Source of the DNA: Erythrocercus mccallii
Lineage: Eukaryota > Chordata > Aves > Passeriformes > Dicruridae
Length of the DNA: 64,000 nucleotides
Direction of reading: 5' to 3'
Assembly (NCBI GenBank): GCA_013397435.1
Contig: VZRG01000181.1
Location: 636,553-700,552, forward strand
The translations under genes were made by a program, and so were the position numbers. Under the pieces are notes generated by a model. The model did no database searches. It saw nothing but the letters and a program-made list of their open reading frames with translations, and was not told where the DNA came from. This document shows, piece by piece, positions 38,201-52,800 of this stretch. The first letter of the stretch is position 1, and every line of letters starts with the position of its first letter.

Positions 38201-41200
38201 CTAAGAACAGCAATGGTTCCCCACAACACAGAAGGCAGGCTCACAGTGCTGATAAAAGTCATGAAAGGCATTTAACACCCAGCTTTTCAATTGACTAAGC
38301 AGAGTGATTATTTTCCTCAAGAAAGAAAACAATCATGACTGGGGTATTGCAAGATAGTGTGAGCTGAACACAAACGCCAGGAAATAGTTTTCGACAGAAC
38401 TGACACAGCTGAACTAGTGTTTAGCAAACAGGTCAGTGGCTGGGGCTGTCCCAGAGGGCCGCAAATGTCAACACGGCCAAGTAATTTCTGTGTGAGATGA
38501 AGGGAATTACATCCTACCCATTCCCTCAGAATAGCAACGTAAGGGACAGTGGCGTGACTGCCAGCTCCTCGAGAGATGACTGTCGTTGCTTCTTGCCCTT
38601 CCACACGAAAATGGAACACCTTTTGCATCCCATAAGGTATATACATCTATCCCACAGAGCAACAACAGGATGGTGAGCTGAGAATTACCTGAGTGCAGGC
38701 TAACAAAACAAAAACTGCCTTCTAAGACATACTGGAAATAACACTAGCAAAAAAACAGCCCTTCATGCTCACCAAAGAGCAGTTAGGGAATCAGATGTTC
38801 GGATTTGCTAATTAGACAATTCCTTGCTATGTCTTACTAAATAACCAAAATTAATCACGACTGCTTTAGAAAATCCTGTTCTTTACCTTCAGGTTCATCA
38901 GGCTGAATGCTCTCAACTTCTTGAAGCAGACTGATTAACACATTAGAAACTGCAGACTACGAGAAAGCTGTTTCCAGCGCATTCATTCTCAAGACTTGAA
39001 CTGGCCACATATTTTAAAGCTGCTCTGGCGTTGCTCTAAGCTGCACCATACGCACAGGATCTTAACACAGACAGTACCAGTGCAGGAAACCAGCAGGCCC
39101 CAGGCAGGTATGCTCTTCCTTCCATATGGGCTGCATATTTCTTCTTTCATTATTAGATGCTAGCAGTATAGTAATGAGTGCTAATATTGTCTCATCAATG
39201 ATCTCACAGGTCAATTCTGCTTTCGGCCACTAAATGTTTGGCCCTGATCTATGCCAAATGTGGGTACAGCCACAGTGATCCAGAAACTAATGCTGTTATT
39301 AACTCTTGACAGGAACATCTCCCATTCCCACATAAACACCATTTTTCTCCAGCTGTTACACAATCCTAGAGCTTTGGGATGACTTTCTAGTCCAAGGAAA
39401 GTCCACACAGAGGTTGTGATTTTAATTCAGGCCCTTAGAGTAGCATAAAGTAAGCTGTATGTAGCAGAGTCCAGTCAAATTTCAGTATACATGAAAGATT
39501 AATGACATAAGAAGATAAGAGAGAAGTCAATACAGGAAAAAGCTGAAATCTGACTAGTTTATCCAGCAAGTTCTAGGAAGAGAAAGTGGCAAGTAAGGCT
39601 GAAAAGATAAAACTAGACCTGAGTCAAGAGTCAAGCTCTCATCAGAAGTTCTGACAAACTACCAGCGCACTGCAAATTATCCTGGACTTTAAAAGCTGCT
39701 GCTTGAAACTAGACAAGTTTTAAACTAATGAAATACAAGGAAAACGAACACTATTTTCTGTTAGAGAAATCTTTCTTCCTGGAGGGAATCTTTCCTTTTT
39801 CCATCACTTAAACTGTTTGAATTCCACTGCTGACAAAAACAAGTCTCATTATGGCACAGACTACTTTTCTACAAAATTATCCTGTTCTGTAAATCAGATC
39901 TGCAGAGATATTAAGCAGAAACCTTGTAAGTTTTGAGATTTTCAAGACTTCCTGGAAAAATTCACCTCTTGGACTAACCTTTTGGTTATGCAAAACCACA
40001 CTGAACCCAAGTACTAGTGCTGACTTCTTCCCAGCATATCTAAGTGTTAGGGTAGTGACAAGCTGTTTGCCTTCAATTTTAGAGCAGTTTTACCTCAAGA
40101 CCCTATCTAATTTGGATGCAGCCACTTCAAATAGGAGAAATGCAAGAGGGCATTACCAAATGTCTCCTGCAATGCCTGCTTTAATTAAGCTGTGTTGAAT
40201 CAACTGCACTTTGAGCTTCCTAAGCCTTTGTTTGCTGGGTATGAATCATCTTCATCATTTCTGATTTCATTCTTTTGCTGATGGAAAAGATAGCAGGAAA
40301 GGATTCCTCAGGATTGATTAACTAAGCTCTCACCCCTTTGCCCTTGGTAAGTTTAAAGAGAACTGGAGGTTATAATCATCTTTATCACTGCACGATGCAG
40401 AGCCATGCACATTTCCATCTTTCATTTTACCACGACTTCGCACTTAAAAGGAGCACTTAGCTGTGCTAAAGCAACCATCATCCCCTCTCTCTCCAGCCAA
40501 GACAGTTCTGGATAGATCTGGACCACACTATGCTGTCGAGCCCCCTTTGGTGAGCATGGCTTTTTAACAGTGCATACTGCAGTGTGGAGTACATGATGTT
40601 AATTATATGGGAGTTGAAATCGGTGCTTCATCCTATACTACCTGCATGACTTTAGGCTGTTCACGTTGGATTACAGGGAGAGAAAAATAATCCTGTGGCC
40701 ATAATGGTACTTATTTTTTGTCAGCAGCACAATTAAAACAGTTTAAGTGATGGAAAACAAAGGAAAGATCCCCCCTGGGAAGGAAGATTTTTTTTACAGA
40801 AAGTATATTTCACTGTGTTCTTTTGTTGAGTTTGCTTTAGTGATACGAAAGAGATGGCCTGATGGATCTGATGGAGCATTGATTCCATCTCCTGGCTGCC
40901 AACTGGAAGTCTGAATTGGAATAAGATTTTATTGCCACAGTAAAGCTTTGTAAGTCTCCTTCTTCTAAGCAGTAAAGCAGAACAGAAAGGAATTACAAAG
41001 AATAAACACATGAACTGTGGGTTTTTTCCCAGAGTTTAAAGGTGAAGTTGTACAAATATCAGAAACTAATTAAGCTGACTGTGTGATATTTAGTTATCTT
41101 AGATCCTGGGAGAAAAAAATTGATTTCTGTTGCACTGAATCAAATTACATTTTCATACTGATTGACACAAGCTGACTTTGCTTCTACTTGTCTTACAAAA

Positions 41201-44200
41201 TTACCCGTTATCTGATTTTAGTTCTTGAAACTGGGCTGCTGACCTTCTGCAGTGATGCTATTTTAGCACTGTATTGATGAACAAACACTTTGTCTACCAG
41301 TAGCATTGGTCTGAAAGGTCTTATATACATCTTACCTCGCTTGTTCAACTGCGTGCAGGTTTGAAAAGGACATTACTTTTCCTAAGTGAAACACTATTTT
41401 TAACCTGTGCAAGTACGCTGTGCTGCTACCAGCTTCCACATGCAGAACCTTTTGTGTGAGAGTGTGAATGCAAGTAACAAAAGCTTTTTTCCTCCCTGAA
41501 CTACAACCAGCTTTTAAAACAAAGTCAGTGCCTGGAAACCAAGCACTGTCACATGTTTCAGCCGCCTGGCCCTTGCATCTGTCCCAGTTACTGTGGAGTA
41601 ACAGGGAAAGGTGAGGAGAATGTGGTACACTGCCCTTAAGTGAACCAAGAAGATGGTCCCAAATAGGTAGAAAAAGCACTAAAACATTTTTGGATGATAC
41701 TAAACCTGCTTTCTTACTGTGAGAGAACCTAGTATTTGCTGGGGGAGGAATATAGGAAGGTTGATCTGAAAATGTTGTGTTGCTATTTTGGTGCACTTGG
41801 TAATGGATGATCTTCCTTTGATCTTGTAAAACAATTTTGAGAATCCCTTTAATTCCTATGGAAAGCAGGCACACCTGGAACTGTCCAAGGACTCCAGTTC
41901 AAATAATTTTTTGAATGCCTGACTCCTTCCACTCATTCATGCTTCTCGTGGATTCCTGATGATATCTGTAATGGAAATTGCATGTGACATGTCTTTCACA
42001 CTCATGGGCTTATCAAGGTAAAGCTGACAAGTTCTCTTTTCTCAGCCTCTGACTCTACGTGACAACCTGTAGTAAGCCTTGGCAACCTCCAGACAGTTGA
42101 CTACTTGTTTTGCACAAGACCAGAAACGTTTTGTTGCAGTGATAAAGTGCGTGTCACTGAGTGCTGGGGTTAAAGTGCAGCTCAAAATACACCAAAAGCA
42201 ACGGGGAACTGGCACAAGAAATTATGAAAGGGAGAAAAGAAACTTCAGGCTAGACCCAAGGACTGTGAAGAACTTGGTCACTTTACTGGGAGAACAGTTC
42301 AAATTGAAGACAGTGGACAAGCTTTGGATGACAGACAAGGATGAAATCACATAGATTTCTTAGGATACAGCCATGTGCTCTGTCTACCTGCTTCCCAAAG
42401 TTTTAGATGGTGCTTTTTCTAAGCACTGTGAATAATTTGGACACAGAAATCTGTGCTCAGAATCTCTGAGACAGCAACATATAAAGTTTGTCTAAAAACC
42501 CTTCTATGTATTTGAGTCATTGTTTCTAAGCACTGTAAAAAGAGGTTAAAAGTTAAAGTTTTATCAATTTGCAGGTGGTTCTCTTTCATAAAAACCTGTC
42601 CTTCCTACCTCATCTTTAGCTTAAATAATATTCATTAAGGTAAAGTTGCCCTTCCTTTATGATGGCTGAAGTAGATGCTCTCTCAGATATTATTTGAAGA
42701 AAACCTGGATCCACTGAGTATTATGACAAAGACTTGTTACTCCTTTGCTTCATTCTTTCATTTTGGGTAATTTACATCAAATGAGTGTAAAGATATTTCC
42801 TTTATTACCAAAAATTACTCCAGTACCTCCTCACACAGGAATGTAGAGAGACAAAAAATCCTAATTTGTAAGACTAAAGTTTGTAAGACCCACTAGCAAA
42901 TGTGAGATGTTTGCAGATGGTGTTGATAAAAAGCAAAACTGCCAGGATAAGCAGAAAGGATAGCAATAAATGAGGTAGAAAGGACATTCTAACAATACCA
43001 AAATAGCCTTCAAAGATCAAGAGGTTGCAGCTGAGACAAATGAATAATGGTGGAAGCACAAGCTGCTGATGCAAAACCAGAAGAGAAATGATGGTTACAG
43101 AGGTGGCAGTGGCCTTCCCCTAAATTCACCAGCTTACACGGCCTCTGTTAGAGCAGATTCAGCCTGCAATCTGTTGTTTTTATTCTCATGCCAACATTAG
43201 CCCTAGGGCAGAGGGGGACACTGACTTTTCAGATGCGGCACAGGGACAGTGGTCACAGAGCAAAGCCAGCAGTGTCTCTCCTGCCCTACACTACCCTGCA
43301 ACCCACCAGGTGCTTTCTCTTATTCTGTTCAGCCCGTTTCAGAAGTAGCACTCAAGGACTAAATTTCCACTTAATTTAATTGAGAAAGGCTGTAGGGCTT
43401 TAGTGCTATCATTGTTTAGCAGTTATTTTTCCTGAAGCTGCAATTATCGGTGCCAATGCAATTCAGTGGGTAATGGAGGAAGTCAGGACAGTGTACGCTT
43501 CACAACCTCTCAGGTGCTACCTACGCATGACACTTATTTATGAGGCTCCCACTCCGCTCTCTGTTTTTTCAGGAAAAATGAAAAGCATGAGCTCTCCCTG
43601 GTTTAAACATCCAGCTCATCTTTTACCCCTGCATTTGAAGGAGTAGGGAAGGAGTGCTGGGGGACGAGTGGAAGAAATTCAAGAAGTTAAACAAGGATAA
43701 TTAGAGAACAAAGGCAAGAAGTCTGTCCTAGCTAATTTAGCCTTTGAAGAGCTGATGAAGTGTCAAAGTAACAGACAGTTAAAGTCATGGCCAGGAAAGA
43801 CTTTTAGCAACTGCACTGTGGACCAGATAAAGTTTTTGTAAGAAATGAGGGTGGGATTTAGGCTTTGGTAAATACAAGAGTCACTTGGCATTCAGTAATT
43901 TGTACTGAGGTGCTTCCAGTTTCCCCCTGGAGGTTCTCCTTCAGAACCTGGATCCCAGCTCTTGAATAGAAGGTGTTCCTATGACAGTCAGCCACTCTAC
44001 ATATTTCACCCCAGTCCCTGAAATATTTTAACTTCAGGCCCTGGTCATTTACATTTTCCCATTAAGATTCTGCCCATAAAGAGCTGCTAAATATTTGAAT
44101 GCTTTCTTCATGAAGTCATAAAATCCAACAGACCAGCAAGTTTTTTCTACCTGTGATCTGTAATCATCTGCAGCATTCACTGATGTATGTATAATCATCC

Positions 44201-46349
44201 AGAGAGAAGTGGCATATGTGACAACATTTAACACTCATTACTAAACTCAAACCCACAAAGTACAGACTCAAATTCAGACCACTGGAGAATGTTACTTTGA
44301 TATGAAGCTGAATAATAATTTTAATACTCGAAGGACATTAACTAATTTCCACCTACAGTTTAGTCAAACAGAAGGTATCATTGCTAAGTCTGAATAGCAA
44401 TTCATTTTTTCTTTTGAACTGAAAGGACAAAAGAAAACCGTGAACCACCCATGAACACATGCAATGAGCAAACCTGCTACAAACCTTGTTGAAGGAAGAA
44501 TAAAATATTGGGCAAGGAAAATTTGTCCCCCTTGCAAGGAAAGGCTCAGTAGGACAAAGGCAAGTTTCTTACCAAACTTACTGAAATAATGAAAAAATAA
44601 TGAATTATCCAGGCAACCTTCTGGGATTAAAATTGCAAAATACAGGGCTTTCTTGATGTAATTATTTTGTATGCCCTGCTTATTCCTACTCAATACTACA
44701 GTGTTAGATTTCTTTAATCAATTAAACAGGTACATTCATGATGCAGAACAAATTAAGTGGAACAACTTTGGACAGGACTTGCATGTGGATTTCTCTTGCC
44801 TTCAGCCTGCAGTTTGCTGTGCAAGTGTGCCATCAAGTGGTACACAGAGAAAGAACTCGGCAAAGAACTGATCCTCCACCTTAAAGACAGGAGACGGAAT
44901 GTCCCCCGAAATGCCACCTTTTTACCCGTAAATAACCAGGGACAAATAGTCACGTGCCCGTAAAACCAAATGGCAAAGAGCTGCATGGCTGGGGTGGCTG
45001 GGCAGCTACAGGCGCCTACAGGGTCAAATGTCCATCGAATCAAAAGCCTCTGAGGCTCTTGCACCAGGCTTGCATAAAAGCCTGACATTTTTTAAGTCTG
45101 CCAAAGGCCCTAATTACCACCCAGTGAGGTGTATGTCCCACATCACAGAACAAAGCAGCCCTTGAATGACCCTTCTGAAGTCCTGGTAAGCAGCATGGCT
45201 TGTTCAGACAGATGATGCTGATTTCAATGCAGCTCAATTGAGCCCAGAAGGGAAACTGCCATCTGGGACCTGCTGGTAGTGCCTGGCTGGTGAACACCTG
45301 TGCACCAATGTGGTGACACCAGGAGATTCTCCATCCTCATCCTTGCACTGCTTTCAGCCATGCTGGAGCTGATGAGTTTGGCTCAGTTTGTCTGATTGGC
45401 ATCAAGGACTAGGGATTAATTCAGGTACATGAAGAAACATTTTTGGTGATTGCTGGGCATTCCGTACCCCTTCCATCACCAAACCTCAGCATCTCAAACC
45501 TGAATTCCATATAACTGAAAAAAATGTTTTACTACTTTGTTTTGGGGGTGTTGTTTTACCTCCAGGTAATTAGAGCTCATACAAGAAAATAGCATATTTC
45601 AAGAGCTGCTAAGGCACCTGTAACTCAGTAAAATCACTAGAAATTTACTGCCTCTAAATACCTTTACAAATATGGTATTAGGTGATTTTTCTCTGAGCAT
45701 ACAAGTACATTGTACAAACCCACTGCTTACTTGGTGGGTGATGTGGTTTTCTAAGTGTGGTGGGTGGTAAGACCAAGACCATCTTAAAGCAGACGTTGTA
45801 TTTTTCAGACTGGCCTGGGTTTGCTTTTATCTCATATATATCTCTCACTTATGAATTACCATTGCAGTTTCCATTCTGGTGGAATTGAGCATCAAACACT
45901 ACCCTATGCAGGTTTTTTCCCCCCCAGTATCACCTGATGTCAATCACATCTCAACACTGCCTGCTTCCTTTGGTGAAAAAAATGTGTGTTACAGTGCAAC
46001 TCTGTAAGACGGTGTGTGGTTAGTGGTGAAGCAGACATCTGAAATAACACAACAGGAAAATGACAAGGAAAAAGAACAATATGACAATATGAGCAGTAAC
46101 TGAAAGATTGATTTGGGAGCATCAGTAACGTGTGATTAGCAACACAGAGATGTTTGAATCACGATGGCAGTTGGTCATTTCCTAAAAGCAAACAAAACAA
46201 ATCTTTACAAATCAGCTTGTTCTCACTGGGAAAAGCACTAGGACACCTCCAGATTTCCTCTTTTACACTGATTGTGAAGACTTACACTCAGTCCAGCTAT
46301 CCATATGTAGAAGAAGGGAACACAGGTGATCTCGTCCCTGATAAGTTAC

Positions 46350-46800
46350 AGCTGTGTTAATTACCCAGTACAGCCTTGCCCCTGATTAGTCACAGCTATA
46401 GCCAATAAAGATAAGTGTGATAAAAGGGAGTGGGTTAGCTGGTGAGGGGAGTCATGAAGGAGGAATGATAGGATCATGAAGAAGAAGGATCCTGGGGAGA
46501 GAGAATCACTGCTATGAGGTCAGTCTGGGTCTGCAGTTAGAGCCTGTTGTTGGAACCTGCATTCAGAACCTGCAAACCAATACATGCAGTCAGAGTTCAG
46601 CAGGAAATAACCAGCAGTCAGAGGCTGCATGCAAGGGAAACCTACAGTAGGAGCTTGCTGCAGCCAGAGTCAGTGAATAGTTGGAGTCAGGATGGCTGAG
46701 CTATAAAGAGGAATAAACCAGGACCCTTTTCATGCTGGGATAAACAAGAAGTCTGTGTCTTGGCTCATTTCTACCTTCTAACAAGAGGGCTGCTGCAACA
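46350..46800 (+). mobile_element. Probable solo LTR of an endogenous retrovirus
   Basis: A roughly 450-bp unit with an LTR-like plan. It has a TGTGTTAATTACCC start, a TATA-like GATAAAAGG near 46419, a second TATA-like CTATAAAGAG at 46701, a polyadenylation signal AATAAA at 46712-46717, and a pyrimidine-rich U5-like end with TAACA and CAACA as candidate termini. No gag/pol/env frames lie on either side, so it would be a solo LTR. I could not find a clean target-site duplication; CAGGTGA occurs on both flanks (about 46323-46329 and 46811-46817) but not next to TG...CA ends. The boundaries and family are therefore uncertain. Confidence 0.45.
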
Positions 46801-49800
46801 AACCACCGTCAGGTGAGCTGGAATATCTGTCTGTATTTCTATTCTCACCCACAGCCCATCTTTCCTGGCAAAAAAAGTCACAGGAGCATAAAGGAAGCCC
46901 TCGTTTACCCATTGAGAACTATCTGTATCACACTAGCATGGGGAAATATCCAGGTGGTCTATTCTCTTTGTTATAAATAAAATATATTGCACACTAGCAG
47001 ACCTCCTAAGCTACCAAGGAAGCGTGAGTGACAGGGAAAAGTTCCTCAGAAGACAATGGCAAAGAATGAAAAGTGATTTATTAGGGGATGTATATCAAAT
47101 TACCTGGGAAAGCTAGGAAAGGAGCACTCTGCTCACTAAAAACATATACACGTATGAAAATGCTCATTATTAAAACTGCAGATATTCTCACCTCAAGTGC
47201 TGTTGAAAAAGTAAATCTGCTGATGCACGGAGGCATGACTAAGACATGGGAGACTTGGAAAGTATCAAGTGAAAAGTAGAGGTTGTGCTTTAAAATGATT
47301 AAGGAAAGTGAGAATCAGAATTTCCCAAACTCTTCCAAGGTGCTGCCTTCCCCCCTCCTGTCTTGGCATGCTCAAGTTACTGCAATGCTGATTCATGGAA
47401 TGGGCAAATTGTCCTCTGCTCTTCTACTCTTCTATTGTAAGGCGCTGGCTTTATTCTCTCCTCTTTAAAAAAGCTAACCTTAAATGAGCTTTTCTGTTCC
47501 CCATAGTGTGCTGCTCAGTCCTGTACAGCCAGACTGGCCTGGGCTCTTGCTTTTGGTAGAATTTGGTCTGAGGTTTGCTGCTGACAGATCTGTGTCAAAT
47601 AAAGGCCATCAAAACTGAGGGCAGTGCTAGAGGTACCATCACATATGTTCTTGTGATCTAGCTGTGTTTGCTATAAGCCCTGTGTTTAGCCTGCAAAAAG
47701 GAATGAAAATGCTCCAATTCATAGAAAGCAACAATGTATTATTAAACAGAGAAGCTTTCAAGCATCTCTGTTTATGTGTGCAAACCTCCCTCAGGGAAAG
47801 CAGGCCGAGTTCAGTGAAACTAATGGTCTCTATGGAATAGACAGAGCTACTGTGCAAAGGTTCAGAGGATCAGAGCTAATGGTGTTAGAAATCTCAGTGG
47901 TAGAGAAGTATCTCACAGCAGTAGGATGGAAGCTGCCCACCCCTCTTCACGGTCTTAAAAATTATGAAGTTGACTTAGATGACATTTTAATTGAATTTAC
48001 CTTTTCCTTTCATCTGTTCTTCATGTCTTCTTACTGCAACTTGTAAGACTTCTCAATTTCAACTTTTCAAATTGATTTTCTCATAATTAATTGGACAATT
48101 AACTGTAACTTAGTAATTATTTATCAAGTATGCTCATTATGCAAATACCTACAGATCTAAAATATATCCACACTCAATGAATTTAATAAGAAGGTGTCTC
48201 TGTGGATGTTATAGAATTGTTCTTCACTTGCACCAAATATTTGAAAAGAAGATGTTAGAATTATATTTGTTTTTGCAGTCACCACAGACTTTTGAAATGT
48301 GTTGCAGAATGTGTTCACTGTCATCACAGATCAGTATGCAATTGCTTAATTAATTCTGAAAGGTCTGTAGAACATCCCTTTCATGTGTCCCACGTCTCAC
48401 CTATGAGCCGCAACTGGACTGTTTGCATTCCTAGAGCACCTGGGGGCCAGTCATGGCTCATGCTCCTCGTATTCTGCCATTTGATCAGACTGATACCTAG
48501 GCTGATGTGTAGCACTGTGTCATCTTGGATTAAATTAACAGCAATAGCTAATTACTGAAGGAGCAAGTACAAAAGGAGGAGAAATTTTACTGCTAATCAC
48601 CTTGGCCTGGATGGTTCTTGCTTCCGTGCTTCATTCTTTTGTCTTCCCTCTTCATTCATTTATTCACTGATCCAGTGTACATTTATGTTTCATATAGAGA
48701 ACCAAGGAACCATAAATGTCAGTTCTTGGTCTCATTTCAGCATCCCCCACTCCTATACCCATAATTAGTGACTTCTTTTGAATTACAGTCAGTTCTTCCC
48801 CTCTACCTTTTTTTTCTTTTTCTGCTGCTGTTGTTTTTATCTCTATCATGACCCACTCAGAGGAAGGTGAAAACACTGAAATGCAAACATTTTGGGGGTC
48901 TAGGGTAATTTCTGTGATTGGCTATTTTTATTTTTATGGCTGTTCGAGAGGCAAAGCATTGGAAATATTTGGCTGCAGTTAGTTGTGCATACATAAAAGA
49001 TTGTTTGTGCATAAAAGATTCGTTTTCCTGACAAATTGGAAAGTTCAGAAGACCACTTCATGTTTGGAAAATTAAGTTGCATCAATATTTAGCAGACGAA
49101 AGCTGCTAGAACCCAAGAGCAAATGTAAAGAAAAGTATATATCACTTCAGAAATCAGACTTAGAAAGAAATGTTCAGGAGCACTTAGGGTGGGAATCCAG
49201 AATGTTGTTACTCATATATTGCCCACATAAAATTTTAATGAAAAACCTGTGATATGATCCATCTGATTAAGTTGTTTTCAAATATTTCAGCTTTTACAGC
49301 ATGCTCAGTGAATGGCTTTTTGTTTTCCCTTTTTGAAACTTACCCAGAATATTTTTGAAGGCTATTTTTCCCAGTCTGATTTTTCCCTGGTAATCTGACT
49401 GCCCAGAGAACCAGTTAATCCTATCTGTGTTCCTAGTAATTCACAATTCCATTTGCAAAAAGGTGTAGAAAAACTCCCAAAGAATCCAGTATTGTTTAGG
49501 TATAAATTATTCTGAATTATCCTGCAGGTCTTTCTTTTTCAACTGTGGTAAATCTCCAGGAAGAAAAAAGATCCAACCAAGATAGTTCTGGCTTGTTTCT
49601 AACATTCTAGAAACAGAAAATGTCTGGTTGCTTAAGGAAGATGTATCCTATCTGATCCCCAACTCAGGGATGTAAAGATGTAATGTTTAGTGGCAGGTTA
49701 CACAATAACAAATCCACAGATTCCTTCGGCCACCTTGCTTAGTAATTATGCCGTGATTAGATGCTTTCAAGTGAAAGTGAGTTTAGGTAAAAGCAGAAGT

Positions 49801-52800
49801 AAAGTAAAGCTCAAATGAACTGTGTGTTGTAAAATCTCACTGTGCATCACACTCTGTAAAATAAATAAAAATCATAGGCAGTATCAGCAGGAATGCCATT
49901 ACGTTTACTCATTGTGTAAACACAGAGAAGGAATTAATAATCTAATCTATAATTTAAGGTTTTATATGCACCCAAGTAAATAAGCCCCAGTCAAACCAGT
50001 ATCCCTTCTATTACAAATATGAATAAAATACAGTCACCACTGTTACCAAAAGAAAATCTATTTCCTTCAGGCAGCCTCTGTCATATCTCTTAGAAATCAT
50101 TTTAATTGAAGTTAGAAGATTAAAAGCAATAAAACAGAAAGTTTTCCTTCCTTTTAAACCTATATCCATTTCCATCTAGGTTTTCATCTTCTTACCAGCA
50201 TGACAAATGTTTTTGAGGCTTGGTGTAAATGTGATGCAATTTCAGGAGAACTTGAAACAACATAAAACTATTTTGACACATTTTGAATATCAGAAGCATA
50301 TGTATTATTCCTTATGCTTTTTCAAAAGCTGACCTTTTGGCAGAAAATGGAACGATGTCACTTTCCTTACACTCAGATTTTGTCATGTACATTAATCCTA
50401 ACCCAAGACTGGAAATAGATTGGTGCAAGCATCCATTTACCAATGTATGTTCATAATGTAGTTCAAGTCAAATATGTTAACACTGAAAAGAACATAATTT
50501 TCAAAACTTAGTCACGTGCAGCAAACTTTTTTCTTCATAACTAGTTGAACATAATGCATGCTTTCCCTTAAAAGTAGCATTCTAAGGATTTATGCAAGTG
50601 TTTAGTTTCATCCTGTTGTGTTGGTTGACCTTGCCTTTCAGTGAGGTTGCCCAAAATGTGCTGAAGGGCTTGCTTGGGTTTTGTTCATTTCTTGTTTCGC
50701 TAGAATTTCTCTTTGCTTAGCAGAAATGATAGCTTTAGCCTCAATTTATTTATCTAAAAGTTAGGAATGTTTAATGATATTCAGTCTGACAGCAAAATGA
50801 TCTGTACACATGGATAACTTTGAGTACAACCATTCTGTGCTCACTCTCAGTAGTGTTCATTTCCACTTGAGCCAGTTCCTTTATTTTGTAGTTAGTTGCT
50901 CTTTTGACCACCATCAGCTTCACCTCTTTCATGCTCCATTAGCCGGCCAAGTGCAGTGCACTCTGCACTGATTCCATAGAGTCCCCTCAATAAAAACTTG
51001 ACTGGAAGGCTGCCTTTTCAGAATCAAGTATCATAACCCTAACCTAAATCTCAATGGTTCGAACAGGACTGTTTTGGCCTACATTGTTGGGAAACATCAG
51101 CAATTTTATTTCTGGTTGTTCTATTTCTAGGCTTACTGTAGTTTTGGTGTCTTTCTTAAGCATGCTCCTCTACATGTCCCTCTTTCAGAGGACACTGACA
51201 GCCCTCAGCCTCCTCCTTGACCCCCTTTGTCTTTAGCTTTCCCTTTTTTGTATGCTTAGGAATGGGGAGAATAGAATTTGCCAGTCCTTGTGGAGTTAGG
51301 CTAATAAATGCCATTTATTAGTCTCCTCACTGCTTTCTCAATGACTCGATGTTCTTAGCCCAGCTCTCAGCATTTTCATTTGTCAAGGTCATTACACATT
51401 GTTAATTTGCTGAGGGTTTCATCCCACAAGAGCCCCTATTGATTTACTGTAAGATAATTAATCACATAATTTTTCAGAAACAGCATACAGTTCATTCCCT
51501 TCTTTGCCACAGAAGCTTTCCTTGCTGTGAAGTTCTGACATCTGTGTTGGTCATCCTCAGGATATATCCCACCAGTTCACATTTAAATAAATTGAGCAAC
51601 CTGAAGAAATTTAATGTGAACTGGCTTAATTGGCCAGTTCTCAGCTCCTACTTCTCAAAGAGGACTGCTAGCAATAAACCAAGTGACAGTCTGCCATTTC
51701 CCTCACTCATTCAAAGGTGCTTGTCCATACAGATGCCAGTGATCCTGAGACACACTCACTCCTTTTTCTGACTTTTATACTCAGCAGTACTTACTACCAC
51801 AGCATTTTGAAGTGTCACAGGCTCTTTTAAAAAGGTTGAATTATGTATTATCACAAAAGAATTCCTGGGAGCTGCCACATAGATGTAACCACAAGTCCTA
51901 GAGTTCCATGGAGGGAGCCCAGCATGCACAAAGCCCAAAAACGTGTGTGTGTTGTAACATGGATGTCAAATGATTGTTTCCAAAATGCTCACTGGATTCA
52001 TAAAGATTGGACACCCAAATTTAAAAGTATTTGCATGTCCACAACAGTTTTAGCCAAAAATCTCTACTCTTAAATCTGTGGGATTTGTCAGTATAGATAA
52101 ACCTTAAATTTTGCCCAGTGAATCCCTGTGTCAGCTCATTGCCTGGTAGGTTTTAGTCGAAGGTATTTACTGCATTTCCCAGTTAGTTCACATCAGGAAA
52201 AAGATGTCCACTAAGTCACTGATTTGAAAGACTTAGATGCATCCATGCTGACATACTTCCTAATACATATTGAGAGGAATTTACTTCTCTAAATTTCCCT
52301 TATTCTTCGGACAAAAAGGAGTAATATGCTCAATGCTCTGCCTGTTGCCTGTGGTTCCCCTCACCTCGTAGAGTAACAAAGTATGAACAGCATGTTAGTG
52401 GGGTTAACTTCCCTCTGTTGGATACCATGTTTTTACACTTATCTTATTCTTTTCCCTCTTTTCCCATATTTCCTCTGCTTGTCATAACTGCAAGAGGTTC
52501 AGCAAATTCTCAGAACTTTTGTACGTGTACTTGATATATTGCTGTTTTCTTGTCCTGTTGTTAATGTTTACAACGTATTTTGTATTTGCAGGACTTTATT
52601 AAGGTCTTGGCAAATCTGACATTTAGAAGCTCAAGGACCTGTTTATAACCTCTAACCTTGCCAGTCCTGACTTTTAGAAAAAATGTCAGGCTTCCCTCAC
52701 TTCACTATGTTTTTCTAAAATTAAATGTGCTTGTTTTGCAAATAGAGAATGTACAGTAGAAGTGGTTTTCTCATCTTGTAGACAAATAAACCAAAGCCAC

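Noticed and set aside
41332..41874. 180-codon minus-strand open frame, the longest in the intergenic interval
   Set aside because: It has no recognisable domain, splice context or family similarity. One such frame in 64 kb is compatible with chance.
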